DNA of 39,364 nucleotides from an uncultured Collinsella sp. (GTDB lineage: Bacteria > Actinomycetota > Coriobacteriia > Coriobacteriales > Coriobacteriaceae). Location: positions 1-39,364 of the forward strand of contig CABUTN010000015.1 in the NCBI GenBank assembly GCA_902494565.1, written 5' to 3'. The notes beneath the pieces are model-generated. The model worked only from the letters and a program-made list of their open reading frames with translations, was not told where the DNA came from and made no database searches. The position numbers and the translations under genes are program-made. This document shows positions 1-7,052 of this stretch, one piece after another (position 1 is the stretch's first letter; each line of letters opens with the position of its first letter).

Positions 1-352
1 CCTTCATCTTCTTGACGGCCTCGAGGACCTCGGGGGTGGTGCCGGACTCGGAGGCGGTGAGCACGACGGACTTCTCGGTCATGCGCTTGTGGCCCATGAC
101 GTTCCACTCGGCGGCGTGGATCAGGTAGACCTCGAGGTCGCGGTCGCCGAACTTGTTCATGAGGTACTCGAGCTGCATGAGCTCGTCCCAGGTGCCGCCG
201 ACGCCCATCAGGAACACGGCGTCGTAGCCCTCGTCGGCGACCTTGTCGGCGAGCGCGGTCATCTTCTTGCCGGTCTCGTAGAGCGCCTTGCCGTCCTCGA
301 GGTAGCCCTCCTGGTCGAAATGCATGATCTCGATCTTCTCGGTTTCCTTCAT
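1..352 (-). CDS. SIS-domain sugar isomerase/deglycase-type protein (3' end outside window)
   Basis: The reading frame is open from an ATG at 352 to the window edge, about 117 codons, so the C-terminus is missing. An AGAAAGGAGAG ribosome-binding site lies just upstream. The visible protein begins MKETEKIEIMHFDQEGYLEDG and contains a glycine-rich stretch (FLMGVGGTWDEL), then VLTASESGTTPEVLEAVKK. That is the serine-rich sugar-phosphate-binding loop of SIS domains, as in the GlmS isomerase domain and the FrlB and AgaS families. It is the last visible gene of a minus-strand run that also holds a second SIS protein ending at 413 and two GntR/UTRA regulators. Paired SIS proteins are typical of fructosamine or amino-sugar phosphate catabolism. 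The exact substrate cannot be read from this fragment. Confidence 0.8.
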   Translation of the reverse strand, partial: MKETEKIEIMHFDQEGYLEDGKALYETGKKMTALADKVADEGYDAVFLMGVGGTWDELMQLEYLMNKFGDRDLEVYLIHAAEWNVMGHKRMTEKSVVLTASESGTTPEVLEAVKKMK

Positions 353-412
353 TTTTCTCTCCTTTCTGGGGTTGTTTCCACATCCCCCATGCCAACGGGC
401 ATCAAAACCCGC

Positions 413-1528
413 TTACATTCCGTAACACTCAGCCGCTTTGGCCTTAAGCGCATTGACTGACTCTTCGTAGCCCTCCGCCTTGACCTCCATTTGCTTGGAG
501 ACAGCATCGAGATACGGGTGAACGTCCCATGACTTCAGACGCTCGGCGATTATTGCCGCAATCGTCTGGAAGAACACGAGATTGGGAATTGCACTGAGCA
601 GCGGAGCCACCTGAGGCACCACAACCTCGTGAGCCCTACCCTTGGGATGGGCCGTGAGCAGCACCGTTTTTGCCGTAACGTTCGATAGCGCATCGACGAT
701 ATTCGCAAGACGCTCCGACCCCTGCGGATCGTCGACAATAAACACCAGGTAGCCTGGGGTTATCTGCATCTCGGGACCGTGGACGAACTCCTCGCCCTCG
801 TGATGCATGGCAGGAATCTTGATGGTCTCGCTCAGTTTGAGCGCCGCCTCCTCGGCAACACCGTAGTTGGGGCCGTTGCCGACGACCATAGCGGGCGTGT
901 GCTCAGAAAGCTCGAGCATGTGGTCTTGGACATATGCCTCGGCGGTCTCGCACATCACGGCATTGGCCTGGATAGCCTCGCGCAGGTCGTCAAGACGCTG
1001 GGCAACGCCCTTGGCGTCAATCGTTCCGCGCGCCTGACCACCGTAAATACCAAAGAGCACCAGGTACTCAACGAGAACCTCGACGCCCAGAGTCACAAAG
1101 TCCACCGACTCGACGCCCACACCGTAGTCAAGAACGATGTCAGCGTGTTCCTTGATGGGTGCCTCGACGTTTGCCGTGAGCGCAACTGCAGCCATATCGT
1201 GTGCACGCATGTAATCGAGCGCCGCAATCGTATTGGTCGAATAGCCACTCTGCGAGACGGCGATGTTAAGCGCATGCTGTGGATAGGTGTGTTCAAAATC
1301 GACGAAGGCCTCGGGCGTCACAACGGACACCTGCATTTGCAGGGCATCTTGCAGGTAATCGCGGGCGCAATCGGCGGCATGGCGCGACGAACCCGAAGCA
1401 ACGATGCGCAGTGCGTCAAAAGAACCGGACTGGAAAATATCAACGAGCTGCACTACTAGCTTAGACGAACGCTCGAGGTTCTCTCCCATACGCACATGGG
1501 CAAGCTGAACGTAATCGAGCATCTTCAT
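413..1528 (-). CDS. Double-SIS-domain protein (GlmS isomerase-like / fructoselysine-6-P deglycase-like)
   Basis: This 371-residue protein starts at the ATG at 1528, which has GAGGTGAG a few bases upstream; an upstream in-frame start at 1567 has no such site. Two SIS folds are visible. The first, about residues 35-165, has ASGSSRHAADCARDYL and SQSGYSTNTIAAL. The second, about residues 200-345, has GNGPNYGVAEEAALKLSET and HHEGEEFVHGPEM; the last motif carries the catalytic-type Glu and His of the GlmS-isomerase/FrlB group. No glutaminase domain is present, so it is not a full GlmS. It probably converts a phosphorylated amino sugar or Amadori compound in the cytoplasm. It lies 60 bp upstream of the partial SIS gene and downstream of two GntR genes, so it is probably co-regulated with both. 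Substrate unknown. Confidence 0.8.
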   Translation of the reverse strand: MKMLDYVQLAHVRMGENLERSSKLVVQLVDIFQSGSFDALRIVASGSSRHAADCARDYLQDALQMQVSVVTPEAFVDFEHTYPQHALNIAVSQSGYSTNTIAALDYMRAHDMAAVALTANVEAPIKEHADIVLDYGVGVESVDFVTLGVEVLVEYLVLFGIYGGQARGTIDAKGVAQRLDDLREAIQANAVMCETAEAYVQDHMLELSEHTPAMVVGNGPNYGVAEEAALKLSETIKIPAMHHEGEEFVHGPEMQITPGYLVFIVDDPQGSERLANIVDALSNVTAKTVLLTAHPKGRAHEVVVPQVAPLLSAIPNLVFFQTIAAIIAERLKSWDVHPYLDAVSKQMEVKAEGYEESVNALKAKAAECYGM

Positions 1529-1556
1529 CGTCTCACCTCGTAACAAATCATAAGTA

Positions 1557-1598
1557 TTTGATACCAATCACAGTTACAGGTTACGACTTTTTGATACC
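1557..1598. promoter_or_regulatory. Direct repeats upstream of the SIS genes
   Basis: TTTGATACC occurs at 1557-1565 and again at 1590-1598 (GGTATCAAA on the transcribed strand). The copies are 33 bp apart, close to three helical turns, just upstream of the SIS gene start at 1528. This spacing is typical of regulator sites on one DNA face. The binding protein is not known; one of the two GntR/UTRA regulators upstream is the natural candidate. Confidence 0.35.
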
Positions 1599-1645
1599 TC
1601 TTTGTCGATTAATTTATCCCCTTCGGCGAACGGTCGATTTTGAGC

Positions 1646-1674
1646 CATGTAAGGTTGTATATACAGTCGGTCAA
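1646..1674 (-). promoter_or_regulatory. Probable promoter with GntR-type palindrome for the SIS operon
   Basis: TGTATATACA at 1656-1665 is a perfect palindrome that fits the GT-N-TA-N-AC pattern known for HutC-subfamily GntR operators. It lies inside a weak promoter on the minus strand: TTGACC at 1674-1669, a 17 bp spacer, and TACATG at 1651-1646. The site is about 130 bp upstream of the SIS gene start and directly downstream of two GntR/UTRA genes, so control by one of them is a reasonable inference. Confidence 0.4.
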
Positions 1675-1721
1675 ATTGCCCAAACAGACCGGCTGTTACC
1701 GCGCGTAATGCAAAGCACCAG

Positions 1722-2435
1722 CTAATACGTATAGGTGTAGCCGCCCGCATCGCCACGATTGAAGGACTTTACATACTCGATAGCCTGACCGCTCGCGTCA
1801 TAGCTCACGCATTCCAAAAGCAAAACAAGATCCCCTTGTTCCAAGCCAAGCAAGCCCGCGTCGCGTGCCCCCACCGCCTCGATATCGAGCTTCTCCTGCG
1901 CCATGACCGGCTTTCGGCCCAACATCTCATAGGTCTCGTACAAACTGAAGACCGACACGTCAATATTTTCGATTGTGGGAAACAGCAGGCACGGAATGAA
2001 CGCCATCTCAATCGATACGGGATCGCCGTTGACGCAGTTCAAACGCCGAATCGAATACAGCAAATCGTCCTCGGCAATGCCAAACAGGTTGGCATAATAT
2101 GGGCCCGCATAACGCTTGGAACGCGCGAGGATGCGGACGGACGGCTCGCCGCCCGAAGCACGAACCGACTCGCGAAAGCCTCCTGTTCGCTCGTAGGCAA
2201 CGGGCACTTTCTGCGCCACAAACGCGCCCTTTCCGCGGACACGTCGAATCTGCCCGCGCCGAACCAGTTCATCGACAGCACTTCGAATGGTCAAGCGTGT
2301 CGTACCAAATTCCTCGGCGAGGTCTTTTTCGGACGGAATCATGGAACCCGTAGGATATATGCCACGCTCGATACGCTCCTCGACGCGGCGTCGAATGCGC
2401 ATATAAACCGGGGTGGCATCTACTGTTTCAGCCAT
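1722..2435 (-). CDS. GntR/UTRA (HutC-type) transcriptional regulator
   Basis: This 237-residue protein has an N-terminal winged helix-turn-helix, about residues 10-75 (IPSEKDLAEEFGTTRLTIRSAVDEL, then the wing RGKGAFV). A UTRA effector domain follows, about residues 90-232, with the typical YSIRRLNCVNGDPVSIE strand and a C-terminal beta hairpin ending in YTYTY. UTRA domains bind small sugars or sugar phosphates, which fits the downstream SIS isomerase genes. Its start overlaps the 3' end of the other GntR gene by 16 bp, so the two are translationally coupled. It probably acts as a repressor of the SIS operon. Confidence 0.9.
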   Translation of the reverse strand: MAETVDATPVYMRIRRRVEERIERGIYPTGSMIPSEKDLAEEFGTTRLTIRSAVDELVRRGQIRRVRGKGAFVAQKVPVAYERTGGFRESVRASGGEPSVRILARSKRYAGPYYANLFGIAEDDLLYSIRRLNCVNGDPVSIEMAFIPCLLFPTIENIDVSVFSLYETYEMLGRKPVMAQEKLDIEAVGARDAGLLGLEQGDLVLLLECVSYDASGQAIEYVKSFNRGDAGGYTYTY

Positions 2436-3187
2436 TGTTCACCTGCCACGCTCCTCATGCCGTTCTTTTCGCCGTTATCGGCAAAGCGGAACTTTGTGGG
2501 CAAAATCACCGATTTGCAATGCTCCACAAAACGCATGTCCTTATCAAATTCGATCGTGCTCTCATAGAACACCGGCGTTCCCTCTTCTTGCTGGAGCAGC
2601 TCGGCCTCTTCGACGTTCAAACGCGAGATGGAGATATGCTCACGTCCATGCTCAACACGCACGCCACCTTCTTTGAGCAAGACATCGTAAAGGCTCTCAC
2701 ACTCAAAATCGTGCTCGGGAAGCGATGGGCACAGGGACAGGTTAACGTGAGCTGTCTCGATTGACGCCGGCTCGCCCTCGATAAGTCGAACGCGCTGCAT
2801 GCGGAGCAAAGGAGCGCCTACAGCCACCCCAAGCTTGTCGGCAGGCGCCTCATCCGCCTCGATGGTCCCGGTGGAAACCAGACGAGAAGAGGGATGCAGG
2901 CCGGCAGTCCGCACAGCATCGGAGAAGTTATACGTTTCCTGGAAGATATTCAGCGGCTTGGGAGGACACACATACGTACCCGATCCGCGACGGCTCTCGA
3001 GCGTTCCACACGAGATGAGCCGCGTGATACCGGCACGCAACGCCGTACGCGAAACGCCAATCTCTTCGCACAGCACGCGCTCGGCCGGCAGGCGATCGCC
3101 GCTGGCAAGCTGATGGTGCTGGATATACCAAAGAATTCCCTCAACAGCACGATCTTTGGGGGGAATTGCATAAGATTCGCCTGCCAT
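2420..3187 (-). CDS. GntR/UTRA transcriptional regulator, second copy
   Basis: This 255-residue protein has a GntR winged helix at about residues 10-75 (LPAERVLCEEIGVSRTALRAGITRL, wing RRGSGTYV) and a UTRA domain at about 95-240 (LLRMQRVRLIEGEPASIETAHV). It is only distantly similar to the downstream GntR, whose start codon lies inside its 3' end, so the pair is not a recent duplication. Two coupled UTRA regulators ahead of two SIS genes suggest dual sensing of substrate and product, or a heteromeric regulator. The second idea is speculative. Confidence 0.88.
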   Translation of the reverse strand: MAGESYAIPPKDRAVEGILWYIQHHQLASGDRLPAERVLCEEIGVSRTALRAGITRLISCGTLESRRGSGTYVCPPKPLNIFQETYNFSDAVRTAGLHPSSRLVSTGTIEADEAPADKLGVAVGAPLLRMQRVRLIEGEPASIETAHVNLSLCPSLPEHDFECESLYDVLLKEGGVRVEHGREHISISRLNVEEAELLQQEEGTPVFYESTIEFDKDMRFVEHCKSVILPTKFRFADNGEKNGMRSVAGEQWLKQ

Positions 3188-3225
3188 TGCACAGACTCCT
3201 CATTCAGAAACGTATGCCGCCAAAA

Positions 3226-3714
3226 TTAGGCCAGCCCTCCCATGGCATCAAATTCGGCCTTGATCTTCTCGGCGACATTCCGATACGACTTATATAGGCT
3301 TGAATCGCGTTTGACTTCGTCGGTCATAACGGGAATCTCTAATTTGGAAACCTCGTCTTTTCCCGTCTGAACCGCCACAACAACGCCCATACCAAGACAC
3401 ATATTACGCTTGGCAGCGTTTATTTTCGCCGCCTTGGCAGGATTTGCCAGGATACGCTGGGCAAATTCCTGTTTTGAAGCCACTTCCTCGGCCTCCGGAT
3501 CGCCCGCCTCGGCTACTTCGCACTGCAGCACGTCCGCATAGTCAAAAATCTTCGGCTCGCCACCGCGTTGATGCACAGCCCACTTGCGATGCGTGGCATC
3601 CTGGTAGATAGCCGGCAAAAATGTAAACCGCGGCGGGTCCAAAATCGTATCCGTGATGGTAAACACATCGGGATCAAAGGCATCCTGCGGGTTTTTCTTC
3701 TTGAACAGCCCCAT
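3226..3714 (-). CDS. Uncharacterised small acidic cytoplasmic protein
   Basis: The ATG at 3714 (MGLFKKKNPQDAFDPD) has GGGAGG at a good distance; an upstream in-frame start at 3801 lacks one and would add 29 atypical residues. The protein is 162 residues with no signal peptide or membrane segment. Notable parts are an N-terminal basic GLFKKK patch, a central acidic stretch (AEAGDPEAEEVASKQEF), a hydrophobic MCLGMGVVVAVQTG strand, and a C-terminal helix. I recognise no family with certainty. It lies 38 bp upstream of the GntR gene on the same strand and may be cotranscribed with it. Confidence 0.7.
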   Translation of the reverse strand: MGLFKKKNPQDAFDPDVFTITDTILDPPRFTFLPAIYQDATHRKWAVHQRGGEPKIFDYADVLQCEVAEAGDPEAEEVASKQEFAQRILANPAKAAKINAAKRNMCLGMGVVVAVQTGKDEVSKLEIPVMTDEVKRDSSLYKSYRNVAEKIKAEFDAMGGLA

Positions 3715-3832
3715 ATCAGCCTCCCGTACCAGCATTAAACAACTCATGCTGAATATAGCACCAATTTCAAGCTCATGCTGTAGCGTGTCGGTGCGTGGCA
3801 TCTATAGCTCGCTCAGCGGGGTAATACGGGCG

Positions 3833-3907
3833 AGGGCCGGTGCGCCTGCTTTGTTTTGAGAAGTGGGCTTCGCGAACTTCTCAAAACAAAGCAGGCGCCC
3901 CGGCCCT
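3833..3907. repeat. Class B palindromic element, copy 1
   Basis: The arms at 3842-3864 and 3876-3898 are perfect 23 bp inverted repeats around the 11-nt loop GGGCTTCGCGA. After one mismatch (3841/3899) the stem continues for 8 bp (3833-3840 with 3900-3907), giving a 32-position stem. There is no T-tract. The loop and the flanking AAGT/ACTT recur inverted in the hairpin at 4034-4088. Confidence 0.9.
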
Positions 3908-4033
3908 GGCGATGTAACCCTGGCTGACCATAGTTGGATGCACGGTCCGCAAGGCAGCGTGAGCAAAGTCCCTATTACATTAAAAAGAATCAGCCCCCGC
4001 ATATCGAAACGGTCGAGAAGGCCTGCTCCGGGC
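3908..4033. other. Gene-free segment between two class B hairpins
   Basis: I see no gene here. ATGTAA at 3912-3917 can pair with TTACAT at 3975-3980, and CACG at 3941-3944 with CGTG at 3958-3961, giving a possible weakly folded domain with an A-rich tail. It may be the 5' leader of the gene starting at 3714 or simply spacer. Confidence 0.4.
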
Positions 4034-4088
4034 GGGTTGCCTTGCTCCGGGAAGTTCGCGAAGCCCACTTCCCGGAGCAAGGCAACCC
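4034..4088. repeat. Class B palindromic element, copy 2 (inverted relative to copy 1)
   Basis: The arms at 4034-4055 and 4067-4088 are perfect 22 bp inverted repeats around the loop TCGCGAAGCCC. This loop is the exact reverse complement of the loop of copy 1. The GAAGT/ACTTC next to the loop is shared, but the rest of each arm is unrelated (GC-rich here, AT-rich in copy 1). The stem continues outward for about 3 bp past a bulged C. Confidence 0.9.
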
Positions 4089-4173
4089 CGCCGGGCAAGA
4101 CCCCAGCGCGAGACCGTCCAGCACAAGCGCTCCCCGAGCAACCGCTCGCCGCTGGTTGCACAAAAGTCAGCGA

Positions 4174-4274
4174 GCGGGTTCCAGGTGCCCCATCTCGCCG
4201 TGAAAGAGGAGCGACGCGTACTTTATGTACGCGAGCGACGGTTTGAACGGCGAGATGGGGTGCCTGGGACCCGC
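4174..4274. repeat. Class C palindromic element downstream of xfp
   Basis: The outer arms at 4174-4201 and 4247-4274 pair over 28 positions, with only G-T wobbles as deviations. That pattern suggests selection for an RNA hairpin. The 45-nt core (4202-4246) holds an inner hairpin GCGTAC-TTTAT-GTACGC flanked by two direct GAGCGAC copies. The apex ACTTTATGT resembles the ACTTAATGT apex of the class A elements. It starts 45 nt past the xfp stop codon. Confidence 0.85.
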
Positions 4275-4288
4275 GCAGCGTCGAGCCA

Positions 4289-4314
4289 TTACGCGGTTTG
4301 GTAAAACCGCGTAA
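4289..4314 (-). terminator. Hairpin after xfp
   Basis: An 11 bp perfect stem (4289-4299 with 4304-4314) encloses a 4-nt loop directly after the phosphoketolase stop codon on the minus strand. A T-run is lacking, so it may act as an RNA 3'-end stabiliser or an inefficient terminator. Confidence 0.6.
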
Positions 4315-4319
4315 CTTAG

Positions 4320-6848
4320 TTATTCGTTGTCGCCCGCGGTCATCTGCGTTGCGGAAAGCGCGCCGTCGGCTGCTGTTGCGGCTGCGGCGTCGGGCCAGAC
4401 CCAGTCAGTGAAGGCCGGGTGATCGACGCCCTCGTCGCACGCGAACTCAAAGGCCTCGGTGCGGAAGGCCTCCCACTCGTCAATCTGCTCGGCAAACTTG
4501 CCGGCGTCGACCATGCGCAGCACGTCGGTGGCAAGCGCCCAGCGGTCCATGTTGTTCAGACGCAGCATGTCGAACGGCGTGGTCGTGGAGCCCTTCTCCT
4601 CGTAGCCGTGGACACGGAAGGCGTCGTGGCCGGGGCGGTTCCAAATCAGACGGCGGATCGTGCCGGCATAGGCGTGGAATGCGAAGAGCACGGGCTTCTC
4701 GCCGCAACCGAACAGCTCAGCCCAGCGCTCATCGCTGATGGCCCGGTCGTTCTCGCAGACGTTCTGGATCTTGAGCAGATCGACCACGTTGACGAACCAC
4801 ACCTTAATGCCTAGCTCGCGCAGCATATCGGTTGCAGCCAGAGCCTCGAGCGTCGGTACGTCACCGCACGTGGCGACCACGACGTCGGCCTCGGCGAGCG
4901 AGTCGGCAGTCGATGCCCACTCCCAAATCGCGACACCCTCGGCGAGCTCGGACTTGGCCTCGTCGACCGTCTGGAAGGTGGGGGCGGGCTGCTTGCCACA
5001 GAAGATGGCGTTGACGCAGTCGGTGGACTGGTAGACACGCTCGGCCACAGCGAGAGCCATATTGGCGTCGGCCGGATAGTAGGCATTCACGATATGCGTA
5101 TCGTTGGCCTTGTTGAGCAGCAGGTCGATAAAGCCGGGATCCTGGTGCGAGAAGCCGTTGTGGTCCTGACGCCACACGTGGCTCGACAGCAAAATGTTGA
5201 GGCCGCTGATGGGAGCACGCCACGGAATCTCGCGCTTGGTGGCCTCGAGCCACTTGCAGTGCTGGTTGACCATGGAATCGACCACGTGGACAAAGCTCTC
5301 GTAGGAGCTCCACACGCCGGAGCGTCCGGTGAGCACGTAGGCTTCGAGGAAACCCTCACATTGGTGCTCGGACAGTTGCTCGACAACCTTGCCGGAGCCG
5401 GCCAGCAGCTCGTCGTTGGCCTCGTCCTCGTAGAATCCGGCATCCCACTGCTTCTTGGTCACCTTGTAGGCAGCCTGTAGGCGGTTGGACGCGGTCTCGT
5501 CGGGACCGAAGATGCGGAAGTCGTCCATGTTCTTGGCCAGGACGTCGGCGGTGTACTCACCAAAGACACGGGCGGCCTCGGTGGAGCCCCAGCCGTGACC
5601 CTTGCTTGCGACGGGGATCTCGTGGGCGTGGACATCGGGCAGCTCGAGCTCGCGGCGCACCTTGCCGCCGTTTGCATTGGGGTTGGCGCCGATGCGCAGC
5701 TCGCCGGTCGGCATAAAGGCCGTCACCTCGGGGCGCACCTGGCCCTCGGGCGTAAAGAGTTCCTCGGGCTTGTAGGAGCGCAGCCACTCGCGAAGCACAC
5801 GGAAGTGCTCGTGGGTGTCCTTGGCACTCGCCAGCGGCACCTGATGCGCACGCCAGGAGTCCTCGGTCTTCTTGCCGTCGATGTGCTTGGGGCAGGTCCA
5901 GCCCTTGGGCGTGCGGAACACGATCATGGGATAGGCCGGGCGGACCACGGTCTCGCCCGCGGCTGCCTGGGCCTGAGCGGTGGCCTTGATGTCGCAAATC
6001 TCATCAAAGACCTGCTCAAACAGGGCGGCGAAACGCTCATGGATGCTCACGTGGCTCTCGTCGTCAAAGCCGGCGACAAAGAAGTGCGGCTTGTAGCCCA
6101 TGCCCTCAAAGAACTTGGTGAGCTCCTCGTCGGACACGCGGGCAAGGATAGTGGGGTTGGCGATCTTGTAGCCGTTGAGGTGCAGGATCGGCAGGACGAT
6201 ACCGTCGGTTGCCGGGTTCACGAGCTTGTTGGACTGCCAAGAGGTCGCGAGCGGACCGGTCTCGGACTCGCCGTCGCCCACCACGGCCACGGCCAGCAGG
6301 CTCGGGTTGTCCATGACGGCGCCGTAGGCGTGGCTGAGCGTGTAGCCGAGCTCGCCGCCCTCGTGGATGGAGCCGGGCGTTTCGGGCGCAAAGTGGCTCG
6401 GGATGCCACCGGGATAAGAGAACTGGCGGAAGAACTTCTGCAGGCCAGCCTCGTCATTGGTGATGTCGGGGCGGATCTCACGGTAGGTGCCATCGAGCAG
6501 CGACTGGGCAGTACCGGCAGGGCCACCGTGGCCCGGGCCCATCAGAAAGATGGCGTTCTGGTTGTGATCGGCAATGAGGCGGTTGACGTGGCCGAACAGG
6601 AAGTTAATGCCGGGCGTGGTGCCCCAGTGACCGACCAGGCGGTGCTTAACGTCCGGACGACCAAAGTCGCGCACCTCACCGGTTTTCTCGTCAACAAAGT
6701 CGGGGCGCATCAGCGGGTTGGAGCGAAGGTAAATCTGGCCGACGGACAGGTAGTTCGATACGCGCCAATACAGGTCGACGCCCTCGAGCTCGGAAGCCGG
6801 CACCTCGTGGCCCAGCTTTTGCCACGGCGTTCCCAGAGTTTTAGCCAT
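4320..6848 (-). CDS. xfp: Phosphoketolase (xylulose-5-phosphate/fructose-6-phosphate)
   Basis: This thiamine-diphosphate enzyme cleaves xylulose-5-P and/or fructose-6-P with phosphate to acetyl-phosphate plus an aldose phosphate, the key step of heterofermentative or bifid-type glycolysis. The 842 residues are slightly longer than the usual ~790-825. Visible family motifs include YLSVGQIYL near residue 35, GPGHGGPA at 104-111, the ThDP motif GDGESETGP at 191-199, FRTPKGWTCPK, and the C-terminal transketolase-like part with RVHGYEEKGSTTTPFDM. The ATG at 6848 has AAGGGAC upstream. A LacI regulator lies upstream on the same strand, and twin LacI-like operators occupy the promoter, so expression is probably sugar-regulated. 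Confidence 0.97.
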   Translation of the reverse strand: MAKTLGTPWQKLGHEVPASELEGVDLYWRVSNYLSVGQIYLRSNPLMRPDFVDEKTGEVRDFGRPDVKHRLVGHWGTTPGINFLFGHVNRLIADHNQNAIFLMGPGHGGPAGTAQSLLDGTYREIRPDITNDEAGLQKFFRQFSYPGGIPSHFAPETPGSIHEGGELGYTLSHAYGAVMDNPSLLAVAVVGDGESETGPLATSWQSNKLVNPATDGIVLPILHLNGYKIANPTILARVSDEELTKFFEGMGYKPHFFVAGFDDESHVSIHERFAALFEQVFDEICDIKATAQAQAAAGETVVRPAYPMIVFRTPKGWTCPKHIDGKKTEDSWRAHQVPLASAKDTHEHFRVLREWLRSYKPEELFTPEGQVRPEVTAFMPTGELRIGANPNANGGKVRRELELPDVHAHEIPVASKGHGWGSTEAARVFGEYTADVLAKNMDDFRIFGPDETASNRLQAAYKVTKKQWDAGFYEDEANDELLAGSGKVVEQLSEHQCEGFLEAYVLTGRSGVWSSYESFVHVVDSMVNQHCKWLEATKREIPWRAPISGLNILLSSHVWRQDHNGFSHQDPGFIDLLLNKANDTHIVNAYYPADANMALAVAERVYQSTDCVNAIFCGKQPAPTFQTVDEAKSELAEGVAIWEWASTADSLAEADVVVATCGDVPTLEALAATDMLRELGIKVWFVNVVDLLKIQNVCENDRAISDERWAELFGCGEKPVLFAFHAYAGTIRRLIWNRPGHDAFRVHGYEEKGSTTTPFDMLRLNNMDRWALATDVLRMVDAGKFAEQIDEWEAFRTEAFEFACDEGVDHPAFTDWVWPDAAAATAADGALSATQMTAGDNE

Positions 6849-6906
6849 TGTTTATGTCCCTTCGCTGTATGGTCACCCTCCAATACGGCAACCTTTCGTT
6901 GGGACT

Positions 6907-6949
6907 AGTATATTTGCTAAAACGTTTTATCATGGTGAAAAAACGTTTT
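6907..6949 (-). promoter_or_regulatory. xfp promoter with twin LacI-family operators
   Basis: TAAAACGTTTTA (6918-6929) is a perfect 12 bp palindrome, and AAAACGTTTT recurs at 6940-6949. The centres are 21 bp apart, two helical turns. Both have the central CG typical of LacI-family sites. A minus-strand TATACT (6912-6907) just downstream can serve as the -10 box, so the operators cover the -35 region. The adjacent LacI-family gene is the likely binder. Confidence 0.7.
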
Positions 6950-6970
6950 ACCATCCTGATTTGCCATGTT

Positions 6971-7017
6971 GACAGGCAGAAGCAGACATTCACCTGCGAC
7001 ATTGCCTGTCACAGGTG
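6971..7017. other. Interleaved inverted repeats between lacI-type gene and xfp
   Basis: GACAGGCA (6971-6978) pairs with TGCCTGTC (7003-7010). CACCTG (6991-6996) pairs with CAGGTG (7012-7017). The two helices interleave, so they are alternatives or a pseudoknot. The segment may end the regulator transcript or act in the xfp leader; there is no T-run. Confidence 0.4.
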
Positions 7018-7052
7018 CTCCACATTCAGCCCCTGCAAATTGATAAACGTGT

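Noticed and set aside
89..460. Plus-strand ORF opposite the SIS genes, and many similar long antisense ORFs (for example 5595-6908, 10823-12073, 19596-21035, 29609-31336)
   Set aside because: They mirror well-recognised genes on the other strand. High GC with strong third-position bias opens antisense frames, and the translations are low-complexity and match no family.
3802..4246. Protein-coding ORFs in 3802-4246 on both strands
   Set aside because: They span perfect palindromes, overlap each other, and lack start signals and family similarity.
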